IMG/VR virus record: IMGVR_UViG_3300008259_000230
Coordinates: 1 to 20,044 of that record
DNA length: 20,044 bases
Source of the DNA: a virus
Strand: one strand, 5' to 3'
Under the pieces are notes generated by a model. It saw only the letters and a program-made list of their open reading frames with translations, was not told where the DNA came from and searched no databases. Every line of letters starts with the position of its first letter. Position 1 is the first letter of the stretch. Positions 1-5,250 of the stretch are shown here, piece after piece. A program made the position numbers and the translations under genes.

Positions 1-179
1 TAGTTACCTTCCTTCTGCCAGCCGGACAGCTTGATCGGTATGTCATCTGCGTCTGTCTCGTTTAACAAGTTACGTAGGAACTGGCGGTCAAACACAATCT
101 CACCGTACAAGTCGGCAGAGTTGGGATTGACCTTCTGCTTGCTATAGTTCAGCCGGCCACTATTCGGATACTTGTTCAT
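1..179 (-). CDS. Conserved phage protein next to ERF (3' end cut by window edge)
   Basis: The first 59 codons of an open frame that runs off the left edge of the window. It starts MNKYPNSGRLNYSKQKVN and continues through GEIVFDRQFLRNLL to a segment reading IKLSGWQKEG. The ATG has an AAGGA Shine-Dalgarno about 9 nt upstream and lies inside the last codons of the ERF gene (20-nt overlap), so it is probably translationally coupled to it. Small proteins with an N-terminal YPNSGRL and an internal I(K/R)LSGW are common beside phage single-strand annealing genes. That link is from memory and no function is claimed. It is the fifth gene of the leftward recombination operon. Confidence 0.75.
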   Translation of the reverse strand, partial: MNKYPNSGRLNYSKQKVNPNSADLYGEIVFDRQFLRNLLNETDADDIPIKLSGWQKEGN

Positions 180-876
180 TGAATGATTCCTTGTATGTTT
201 TAAATGTTGCTGTTAGTTCTGCGTAAGCAGTGGCGTCTTGCTTCTCAATCATCTTGTAGATGTTTGCATTTGTGCGCCATACAGTCATCACATCATCTTT
301 TGTCTGAGCCATGTCCAGTGCGAAGACAGTTCCTTCGACCACAACTGAAAGCCAGTCGTTCCAGTGTGTCTCTGGGTCAGCGGTAATCTTTAGTTGCCAC
401 TGGCTGTCATTCCCTGCCACCTTTTTAGGAGGAACAGCTTGTGGGACAGCTTGTACAACTGGCTTCGGAGTCGCTTTAATCGGTACCGCTTGCTGCGGAG
501 CTGTCTTTGTCGCTTGATTTCCATCGTCATCCTCCGGTGCTATGCCACAGGCGGCCATCAGCGAATACCTTCTTGCATAACTTAAAGCACTACCAAAACC
601 CTGGGCGTCGTGCTTAGTTGCTGGCATGAACAGACTGCCGCCGGACATCTGCTCGCCTGACTCGTGAATAAATACAGTGGAAACCTTTACACCACCTTCG
701 CATTCATCTGTAAGCTGCATCAAGTAGATGCCATTGTTGTTGAGTGAATCAATCACTGCCTCTATACACGCCGACAGATCCGCGTACTTACTGCGGAAGT
801 GTGGGTTGGTACTGGACTTCAATGCAGGGCCAAACTCTCGCTGCGCTTTTACTAGCGCTGTGGCTATTGCTTTCAT
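160..876 (-). CDS. erf: ERF-family single-strand DNA annealing protein
   Basis: A 238-residue protein of the ERF (essential recombination function) superfamily, which anneals complementary single strands during phage recombination. The conserved N-terminal half is intact: A-LVKAQREFGPALKSSTNPHFRSKYADL at residues 8-35, the LNNNGIYLMQ segment near 45, and the hallmark GFGSALSYARRYSLMAACGI at about 92-112. It is followed by DDDGN and a Gln/Pro/Ala/Val-rich linker (about 124-152) leading to a variable C-terminal domain. The size is normal for the family. The ATG is preceded by AAGGAT, which overlaps the TAA of the upstream small exported protein. A PD-(D/E)XK nuclease lies two genes upstream, a classical nuclease-plus-annealase pairing. 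The family call is secure. The partner nuclease role is inferred from context. Confidence 0.92.
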   Translation of the reverse strand: MKAIATALVKAQREFGPALKSSTNPHFRSKYADLSACIEAVIDSLNNNGIYLMQLTDECEGGVKVSTVFIHESGEQMSGGSLFMPATKHDAQGFGSALSYARRYSLMAACGIAPEDDDGNQATKTAPQQAVPIKATPKPVVQAVPQAVPPKKVAGNDSQWQLKITADPETHWNDWLSVVVEGTVFALDMAQTKDDVMTVWRTNANIYKMIEKQDATAYAELTATFKTYKESFNEQVSE

Positions 877-884
877 AAGTATCC

Positions 885-1034
885 TTAGTAGCAGTTGGTA
901 TTGCAGTTGCCGGCGTAATCACAGCAGGTTGTGCAGGTAATGAATCTGCCATTCTGCTGATATGTGTGGGTAGTACAAGCTGCGTAGGCCATGCTTGCTG
1001 TCATCATTGCCCAGACTATGATTGCGTATTTCAT
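885..1034 (-). CDS. Small exported Cys-rich protein (49 aa)
   Basis: A 49-residue frame. It begins with a short signal peptide, MKYAIIVWAMMTASMAYA, with an AYA-A type cleavage site near residue 18. The mature part of about 31 residues holds six cysteines (20, 34, 37, 38, 44, 48), including the strings TCTTCC and GNCNTNCY. It would be exported to the periplasm and held by disulfides. The ATG has a strong AAGGAG Shine-Dalgarno and overlaps the nuclease stop as ATGA, so translation is coupled. Its own TAA overlaps the ERF Shine-Dalgarno. Small secreted proteins with a TCTTCC...NC core occur in many proteobacterial phages (memory), but I know no function. An exported protein inside a recombination operon is unexpected. 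Confidence 0.8.
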   Translation of the reverse strand: MKYAIIVWAMMTASMAYAACTTHTYQQNGRFITCTTCCDYAGNCNTNCY

Positions 1035-1909
1035 GACTTCTCCTTAAAGTAAATATAAGTTTGGTACTGCTTACAAAACGGGGCAGCCTGGCAGAAGCTA
1101 TCGCAACGTGTTCGGCCACCCTCTCTGGTTTCTATGTAATGTGGTTCTTTCTGCTGGCCGGCAAATACTGCGGCCTCATCTTTAATCTCAAATACTTTCT
1201 TAGCCCGCTTGCCGCCTTCTTTCATAACGGCATACGTAGTCTTCTTCTCCCACATTTCTTCGCTCGTACACTGCGGCATGTTCCCGCTGACCGCTGCAAA
1301 GTTTGCTTCGTTATGCAAGGTTAGACGGCGTCGCACAAACTCCTCGCGGTCTTCCTGCGACCACAGTGGTATGTCTAGTGTGACGATAGGTGCTTGCGGG
1401 TAAGTATCTTTGAGAGCTGCTTCCCTGCGGCTCCAATCCCGCACGATGCCGATGATTTGTAAGCCAGCCACTTTGTCACCCTTCACGCGCTCGACTAGCC
1501 ACGCGTACAGGTTGAGCTGGTCTATCCATTCTTGCTTCTCTTGCTGGACTGCCCACGCGCTAGTTACTTTGTAGTCGGCAATAAGTACTTTGCCATCTAT
1601 CAATTCCTGCAAATCTATAGCACCGCTAATAGACCATCCCTCAAACGTAGTGAACAGGCGTTCTTCTACTATGTGATGGTCGTCCTTGCCATGCTCTAAG
1701 ATATTATGGACAGCCGATCCGAACAGCGACCAGACCATATCAGCAGCATCCTGCTCGATATCTTCTTGGTGCTGGCGGCGTAATAGAACTAGCTGCGGTG
1801 GTGACAGGATCTCGGTGACACTTATCTCGCTGCTGCCCTTGCTATACTGAGGCCGCTTAATAACATTGACGAAAGTTTCCGGGAGGTTAAATTTATTAGT
1901 TAGCCTCAT
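1031..1909 (-). CDS. PD-(D/E)XK nuclease, RecB/Cas4-like, with four Cys (possible Fe-S cluster)
   Basis: A 292-residue putative exonuclease. Its PD-(D/E)XK core can be read in order: GSAVHNILE (about 64-72), a Glu in IVEER (about 81-83), Asp 99 in ISGAIDL, the D-x-K motif IADYK (Asp 112, Lys 114) and QLNLYAW (131-137). Cys 214 plus a C-terminal C-x3-C-x5-C (269, 273, 279) match the four-cysteine layout of Cas4/AddB-like nucleases that bind an iron-sulfur cluster. Cluster binding is inferred. The chosen ATG has GGAGGATAGCA directly upstream; a start five codons earlier lacks a comparable site. It lies upstream of ERF in the same operon and probably resects DNA ends for it. Confidence 0.88.
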   Translation of the reverse strand: MRLTNKFNLPETFVNVIKRPQYSKGSSEISVTEILSPPQLVLLRRQHQEDIEQDAADMVWSLFGSAVHNILEHGKDDHHIVEERLFTTFEGWSISGAIDLQELIDGKVLIADYKVTSAWAVQQEKQEWIDQLNLYAWLVERVKGDKVAGLQIIGIVRDWSRREAALKDTYPQAPIVTLDIPLWSQEDREEFVRRRLTLHNEANFAAVSGNMPQCTSEEMWEKKTTYAVMKEGGKRAKKVFEIKDEAAVFAGQQKEPHYIETREGGRTRCDSFCQAAPFCKQYQTYIYFKEKS

Positions 1910-2234
1910 TGCTATCCTCCACAAACTTAATTTTGTTTAGCTTGTCGATTGCTATCTGTAATTCTTTTTTATAAAGCTCAACCAATGGTTTTTGGTCTAC
2001 TCCAAAGAAAAGTTCTTCTTCACTCCAGACACGGTGCATATCAATCAAACTACTAATAATTTCTTGAATGCTGAAGTCTAATTTCAACTCCATATGATCA
2101 GCATCTTTATCATGCCAATCGCGTGGGATTATGGTGCTATCGTTCCATAAACAAATAGATAATTCCAAGTCGCCTGTATTGGTTACCTCTTCATGTATCA
2201 GGCTGTCTTTAATAACTATGATTCGCTGTGTCAT
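1896..2234 (-). CDS. Hypothetical protein (112 aa), first gene of the recombination operon
   Basis: A 112-residue soluble, acidic protein I do not recognise. It starts MTQRIIVIKDSLIHEEV, where the ATG has a GGGAGGATGAC Shine-Dalgarno region. The N-terminal half looks beta-rich and includes LELSICLWNDSTIIPRDWH. The C-terminal half is predicted helical (SIQEIISSLIDMHRVW and LYKKELQIAIDKLNKI). Its end overlaps the start of the nuclease gene by 14 nt. Position as promoter-proximal gene suggests early expression. Nothing in the sequence assigns a function. Confidence 0.8.
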   Translation of the reverse strand: MTQRIIVIKDSLIHEEVTNTGDLELSICLWNDSTIIPRDWHDKDADHMELKLDFSIQEIISSLIDMHRVWSEEELFFGVDQKPLVELYKKELQIAIDKLNKIKFVEDSNEAN

Positions 2235-2242
2235 GTCATCCT

Positions 2243-2280
2243 CCCTAGATGTAGGTATGATATTATCTCTATATCTAGGG
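2243..2280. promoter_or_regulatory. Inverted repeat across the leftward promoter (possible operator)
   Basis: CCCTAGAT (2243-2250) and ATCTAGGG (2273-2280) form a perfect 8-bp inverted repeat separated by 22 nt. The arms bracket the -10 hexamer and start site, and the inner one also reaches the Shine-Dalgarno. This is a reasonable geometry for a repressor site, but no binding protein is identified. Confidence 0.45.
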
Positions 2281-2288
2281 CTAGTCAA
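2260..2288 (-). promoter_or_regulatory. Leftward sigma70-type promoter of the recombination operon
   Basis: Read on the minus strand: TTGACT (2288-2283), 17-nt spacer, TAATAT (2265-2260). A GATAAT hexamer overlaps the -10 region. The expected start is about 2253, just upstream of the Shine-Dalgarno of the gene starting at 2234. An 8-bp inverted repeat lies across it. Confidence 0.7.
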
Positions 2289-2330
2289 CAGATATTTTTG
2301 TGTTATTATGTCTGTTGTATTGATTGATTA

Positions 2331-2346
2331 GTGTAAACGTTGCCAG
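2331..2346 (+). repeat. Copy of dispersed GTGTAAACGTTGCC motif
   Basis: GTGTAAACGTTGCCAG lies about 45 nt upstream of the leftward promoter. Its first 15 bases are identical to copies at 5684-5701 and, inverted, 14457-14474. A shorter inverted copy is at 15615-15627. Confidence 0.65.
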
Positions 2347-2455
2347 GGTAAATTTGTGTTATTGTTGTATCGGGAAAGCTCGCTGGTCACCTTCCTCCTG
2401 TTGTCGGTCTCCTTCCAGCGGGTGAGTACCATCTCGCTAGGGTTTCGGCCCTTTT

Positions 2456-2480
2456 ACCCCTGCTTCGGCGGGGGTTTTTT
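2456..2480 (+). terminator. Rho-independent terminator with no protein gene upstream
   Basis: ACCCCTGC (2456-2463), loop TTCG, GCGGGGGT (2468-2475): an 8-bp stem with one G-T pair, followed by T2476-T2480. It reads on the plus strand. The 170 nt upstream hold only further hairpins: CGCTGG (2381-2386) pairs with CCAGCG (2415-2420), and AGGG-TTTCGG-CCCT is at about 2439-2452. The terminated transcript is therefore likely a short non-coding RNA or a leader starting near 2290-2370. No clear promoter for it was found. Confidence 0.75.
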
Positions 2481-2504
2481 ACAGAATTGCAGTAGTAAAG
2501 AAAA

Positions 2505-2577
2505 GTGCCGGTTCGATTCCGGATGGTTTGCAGACGGCTTGGTAGCGACGGGGTGCGGTTCGAATCCGTGATTGACC
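2505..2577 (+). other. Two tRNA T-arm-like sequences (possible tRNA remnants or mimics)
   Basis: GCCGG-TTCGATT-CCGG (2507-2522) and TGCGG-TTCGAAT-CCGTG (2554-2570) both carry the T-arm consensus loop TTCRANN with a 4-5 bp stem. A D-arm-like string GGCTTGGTAGCGAC sits between them at about 2536-2549. I could not fit an acceptor stem, an anticodon arm or a CCA end to either, so these are not called as tRNA genes. They could be remnants, an attachment-site core, or part of a structured RNA. Confidence 0.35.
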
Positions 2578-2632
2578 TAGGTAGGTAAAAGGCATGACAT
2601 CTAGGAAAGACTAGAACTAACACGCATGAGGA

Positions 2633-2660
2633 TTGAGGCAAAGGCCCGTAAATTTATATT
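2633..2660 (+). promoter_or_regulatory. Candidate sigma70 promoter for the large structured RNA
   Basis: TTGAGG (2633-2638), 16-nt spacer, TATATT (2655-2660, five of six consensus bases). The predicted start near 2667 falls directly before the first strong helix of the structured region (2669-2678 with 2760-2770). Confidence 0.5.
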
Positions 2661-2779
2661 TTGCGAATGCTGGTCAGGTAAACGAGCTGGAATGCCTGCT
2701 CGCTGACTACAGTCCTCAGTCGTGTTGGTGTGGCTGGTAGCAACGGTTTCCCTTAAACTCCTGACCAAGCTCAGGGACG

Positions 2780-2846
2780 CCAACAACTTAGTCGGTATGG
2801 GCCAATGTAGCATCGACACATACGCTGGATAATCGTAACCAGCACT
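2780..2846 (+). repeat. Structured-RNA module, copy A (67 nt)
   Basis: Runs from CCAACAAC to CCAGCACT. It contains GTCGG...GCATCGAC and the hairpin GCTGG-ATAATCGTAA-CCAGC (2824-2843). It is about 80% identical to copy B, and the third stem pair is U-A here (T2826 with A2841). Confidence 0.8.
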
Positions 2847-3083
2847 AACAAGTTTGAGGGTTTGGGTGGTAGAACCCGGTCAGTGGTATAGCTCTTACGT
2901 CACTTGCGGCCGCAACACGTAATCTCGTACCTTCATCCCGGACTCCTCATGTTTCGCAAGCATAACTAAGCCTTCAAACTTGTTGGTGAATGCGTAGGCT
3001 GATACGCGGCATAAGTTATGTGACCTCCAGAGCCAGTCTCTCGCATAACTTAGGTTGGCAAAGCCGGAGATCAGCACCGGCCA

Positions 3084-3150
3084 CCAACAACCAAGTCGGC
3101 GTAGGCCAGCGTAGCATCGACATACGCGCCGGATAATCGTAACCGGCACT
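3084..3150 (+). repeat. Structured-RNA module, copy B (67 nt)
   Basis: Same order of elements as copy A. Its hairpin is GCCGG-ATAATCGTAA-CCGGC (3128-3147): the loop is identical to copy A while the third stem pair is C-G (3130 with 3145). It also forms GCGTA/TACGC (3110-3114 with 3123-3127). Confidence 0.8.
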
Positions 3151-3214
3151 TGCAAAAAACTGGGACATGTCCTAATATCTGCTTGTCACTGTGTCAGGCG
3201 GAGACAACCAACCT

Positions 3215-3292
3215 AAGCCCTTAAGCTTTGGTTCTTACCCCTTAAGTGGGAACGTGCCTGACACACGGAGAACCAAGCCTTAAGGGTTTTTT
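3215..3292 (+). terminator. Terminator of the structured RNA with competing upstream arms
   Basis: CTTAAGGG (3279-3286) followed by six T (3287-3292). It can pair with AAGCCCTTAAG (3215-3225; 11 bp including one G-U when T3287-3289 are used) or with CCCTTAAG (3239-3246; 8 bp). The second arm can instead form GTTC-T-TACC / GTGGGAAC (3231-3253). The alternatives exclude each other. Confidence 0.5.
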
Positions 3293-3608
3293 CATTTCCG
3301 GTGACCGCACCTCCCGCGTAGTAGAGAGCCTGCATGGGCTGCCGGAGAGAGAACACTGGTCGAGGTTTCACCTGCCTACGAACCACGCTACCTGTCGATG
3401 AGGGATAGCACAAGAGGGAGAAGCCATGGGTGATAGACAACTTCTCCATCGAACTAATCATCGCCTTCTGGGTTTGCCAGTATTCAGCATTAAGAATATG
3501 GGCAGGTGTGATACTCCACTCGTGTGCTGCGCATAGGTGGTGGGCTATCACCCTTGGGTAACCTAGAACTAGGATATGCAATAGATGGGAGTAGGGTGGA
3601 ACTAACTG
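3293..3608 (+). other. Gene-free structured stretch upstream of the rightward promoter
   Basis: No convincing gene on either strand. Helices include TCGATG/CATCGA (3395-3400/3447-3452) stacked on GGAGAAG/CTTCTCC (3417-3423/3441-3447). GTGATA/TATCAC (3508-3513/3545-3550) encloses CCAC/GTGG and TGTGC/GCATA. CCTAG-AA-CTAGG is at 3562-3573. It may be a second structured RNA, a continuation of the first beyond its terminator, or a replication-origin region. Strand is uncertain, because the helices exist in either. Confidence 0.4.
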
Positions 3609-3637
3609 TTGACACAGATAAGATTACAGATTATTGT
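3609..3637 (+). promoter_or_regulatory. Rightward sigma70 promoter of the early/replication operon
   Basis: TTGACA (3609-3614, perfect -35), 17-nt spacer, TATTGT (3632-3637). The expected start is about 3644, with AGGAGG at 3651-3656 serving the ATG at 3660. The TTG of the -35 opens the same frame as the first gene and could be mistaken for its start codon. Confidence 0.8.
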
Positions 3638-3659
3638 TTACGTTCTTACAGGAGGAATT

Positions 3660-3830
3660 ATGGAAACAGGAGAATGGTTACGTGATCATCTGCGCGAGTT
3701 CGCAGACAGGCTGGAACAGTCAGTAGTAGAGCGCGAGCGTGAGCGGGCAGCGGTAATTTGCCATGCTATGCGGGACGTAGAGTATCCAGCACTGGAGATA
3801 GCAGAGAGAATAATGGGGAGGTCAGAATGA
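3660..3830 (+). CDS. Small hypothetical protein (56 aa)
   Basis: First gene after the rightward promoter. It is 56 residues, METGEWLRDHLREFADRLEQ onward, strongly charged and almost entirely helical, with VVERERERAAV in the middle and ALEIAERIMG at the end. AGGAGG lies 3 nt before the ATG. Its stop overlaps the next start as ATGA. I do not recognise it. Its amphipathic helical character and promoter-proximal place suit a short regulatory or host-interaction protein, but that is only a guess. Confidence 0.75.
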   Translation: METGEWLRDHLREFADRLEQSVVERERERAAVICHAMRDVEYPALEIAERIMGRSE

Positions 3831-4030
3831 AAGCGTTTCCAATAAGCGCACAGTCGTTGGAGAAACACAACGGCAGAGATTTATCCGGTATGGACTTGCG
3901 TGATTACTTTGCGGCGAAAGCTATGCAAGGATACATGAGCCGCACATTGATTGATGGCTTTGATGAGGATGTTATGTCCGAAATGTCTTACAAGGTTGCC
4001 GACGCCATGATGAAAGCGAGGGATGAATGA
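3827..4030 (+). CDS. Small conserved phage protein with LRDYFAAKAMQ motif (67 aa)
   Basis: A 67-residue protein. Residues 20-36 read SGMDLRDYFAAKAMQGY and the C-terminus reads YKVADAMMKARDE. This LRDYFA(A/G)KAM...A..mADAMLKAR pattern is a family I know as common in phages and prophages and of unknown function. The ATG sits in an ATGA overlap with the upstream stop and has GGGGAGG as its Shine-Dalgarno. The in-frame upstream extension overlaps the previous gene and is less likely. Its own stop overlaps the glycosyltransferase start. Confidence 0.8.
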   Translation: MKAFPISAQSLEKHNGRDLSGMDLRDYFAAKAMQGYMSRTLIDGFDEDVMSEMSYKVADAMMKARDE

Positions 4031-5142
4031 TCCAATTCAACAGATACAAACTACCGGACGAGACAGTCGATTTCCACTCGTCATTTATAGGTCTGGTAGA
4101 GACTCTCAAAGCAGAGATAAACAGTGACTGCGCCCGAAGTATAGGACTGCTGCTTTCAATGGCACAGAGGTACCCTTTAAGCGATCGGCTGCCCTGCGTG
4201 GCCGCCAGGCTGTACTACTGGGGCAAGGTAAGCTGGTCATTCTTAGATAAGATGCTGCCGGCAAAGCTGCCTGCCAATTTCTTTTACACGCAGGAGCTGG
4301 TTGGTTGTCTAGGTTTTGAGCGATCAGCAAGTAAATGGGGTATTACAGAGGATCAGTGGAGGCTCTACCAAGGATTTGCAGAAGACTTCCCGCTTGATGT
4401 CCGTGCTACTGAATTTGTGTCATATCGCCCACGAAGCAGCGGATTCTTTAGCGTGATTGAGAACCTGATTGCAGCTCATATTGTTGCTGACATGGAAGGT
4501 AAGCGTTTGCAAATAGATTTAACAGGCAACTGGTGGGCTTACGATGAGCCGTTTGAAGATATCTTTGGCGACTCGTTTGAGTTTACAAAAGATGGTTCGC
4601 TGCCCCAGATGAGCTTCGAGGGTATGCGTCATCAGTGGATTCATGCTAACGACAAACTTGCGTCAATGCTTGCGTATTTGAAAGAACATTACTACACAAT
4701 GATTCTGGATGACATATCAAAGGTAGCCCATCCAATAACTAACATGGATTCGGCTGGCGTGATGTTTGTGCGTGGCGGCGATAAGTTAATGACTGAGACT
4801 GTTGTGCCACCAATGAAGTATTTGCTCAGAGATTTAAAGTCTATGGCTCGCAGGTGTGACGCCAGGTATGTACTGTCAGACGATCAGAATTTAGGGGAGG
4901 TTGTATCCTCGCTTGACGCGTATGTTGTAAACAAAAGCAACAAGATAGTCGGCGGCTATCACCACCACTTTGGTCACAAGCAGAGCTGCATGAACATACT
5001 GCGCAACTATATGTCAATGGTCGAGGCTAAAGAAAATATGTCGTGCCCGTCAGCCAATCTTGTTAACGCTGCACAGTGGAGCCGGAACGACAAAGAGAAC
5101 TACAGCCTGTCAAATCCAGTGCATCGCTACTTACTGATATAG
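4027..5142 (+). CDS. Putative glycosyltransferase, FUT8/GT23-like fucosyltransferase fold
   Basis: A 371-residue protein with no membrane segment. Residues 248-258, VRGGDKLMTET, followed by PPMKYL, resemble the donor-binding motif of alpha-1,6-fucosyltransferases (FUT8: VRRTDKVGTEA then HP..Y). Residues 281-287, YVLSDDQ, match the later Y-(L/V)-A/S-T/S-D-D segment. NMSCPSANLVNAA near residue 339-351 resembles the SSN-type motif of the same GT-B group. The upstream GFFSVIENLIAAHIVADMEGK could be the N-terminal Rossmann-like entry. The family is assigned by motif reading only. The second Arg of the RR pair is Gly here, so the exact activity is uncertain. It starts in an ATGA overlap with the previous gene. 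It may modify host surface sugar or phage DNA/protein; which is unknown. Confidence 0.6.
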   Translation: MIQFNRYKLPDETVDFHSSFIGLVETLKAEINSDCARSIGLLLSMAQRYPLSDRLPCVAARLYYWGKVSWSFLDKMLPAKLPANFFYTQELVGCLGFERSASKWGITEDQWRLYQGFAEDFPLDVRATEFVSYRPRSSGFFSVIENLIAAHIVADMEGKRLQIDLTGNWWAYDEPFEDIFGDSFEFTKDGSLPQMSFEGMRHQWIHANDKLASMLAYLKEHYYTMILDDISKVAHPITNMDSAGVMFVRGGDKLMTETVVPPMKYLLRDLKSMARRCDARYVLSDDQNLGEVVSSLDAYVVNKSNKIVGGYHHHFGHKQSCMNILRNYMSMVEAKENMSCPSANLVNAAQWSRNDKENYSLSNPVHRYLLI

Positions 5143-5144
5143 CC

Positions 5145-5249
5145 ATGGAAACTTTTGAACTCATCACATTAGCTGGAGGTATTTTGATCGGCATGGGGGT
5201 TTTACTTTTAATAATAGCAGCGGTGGTTGCTTATTTACTTGGAGAATAA
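5145..5249 (+). CDS. Single-pass membrane peptide (34 aa)
   Basis: A 34-codon frame starting METFELITLAGG. Its core of about 24 hydrophobic residues (ILIGMGVLLLIIAAVVAYLL) is followed by GE and the stop. It sits between the glycosyltransferase stop (2 nt upstream) and the ParB-like start (1 nt downstream), which favours it being real, although its Shine-Dalgarno is weak. Its 3' end carries the GGAG that serves the next gene. The predicted topology is N-out or N-in, with one transmembrane helix. Function unknown. Confidence 0.55.
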   Translation: METFELITLAGGILIGMGVLLLIIAAVVAYLLGE

Positions 5250-5250
5250 A

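Larger units (their letters stand above)
2667..3292 (+). ncRNA. Probable large structured non-coding RNA (about 625 nt)
   Basis: This stretch has no credible reading frame but many strong helices. TGGTCAGG 2671-2678 pairs with CCTGACCA 2760-2767. AACAAGTTTGAGGG 2847-2860 pairs with 2971-2984 (14 bp, one G-U) and closes a domain that contains TTACGT/ACGTAA (2895-2900/2917-2922) around TTGC-GGCC-GCAA. TAAGTTATGTGA 3012-3023 pairs with 3041-3052 (12 bp). GTTGG and GCCGG pair with 3084-3088 and 3077-3081. GTGTCAGGC 3191-3199 pairs with GCCTGACAC 3256-3264. A 67-nt module occurs twice with a compensatory pair change. A promoter lies at 2633-2660 and a U-run terminator ends it at 3292. Size, phage context and nearby tRNA-like sequence recall the giant phage RNAs GOLLD and ROOL; identity with either is not claimed. 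Confidence 0.65.

Noticed and set aside
2505-2577. Calling one or two tRNA genes
   Set aside because: T-arms are clear, but acceptor stem, anticodon arm and CCA could not be fitted in the standard or an obvious shifted register.
2904-2915. TTGCGGCCGCAA palindrome (contains a NotI site) as a cloning scar or operator
   Set aside because: It sits as the tip of a longer RNA helix (TTACGT/ACGTAA), which explains it better.
2387-3155. Three shorter minus-strand open frames (2387-2641, 2601-2819, 2895-3155)
   Set aside because: No ribosome sites. Their amino-acid make-up is random and they lie over helices and the duplicated RNA module.
2667-3292. Self-splicing group I or group II intron
   Set aside because: I saw no group I P/Q/R/S core strings and no group II domain V-like hairpin, and no interrupted gene flanks the region.
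3213-3581. Minus-strand open frame of 122 codons in the structured region
   Set aside because: It needs a TTG start with no Shine-Dalgarno, runs through the plus-strand terminator and several perfect helices, and resembles no protein I know.
3609-3659. TTG start for the first rightward gene
   Set aside because: The TTG is part of a perfect -35 hexamer and lies upstream of the transcription start; AGGAGG marks the ATG at 3660.
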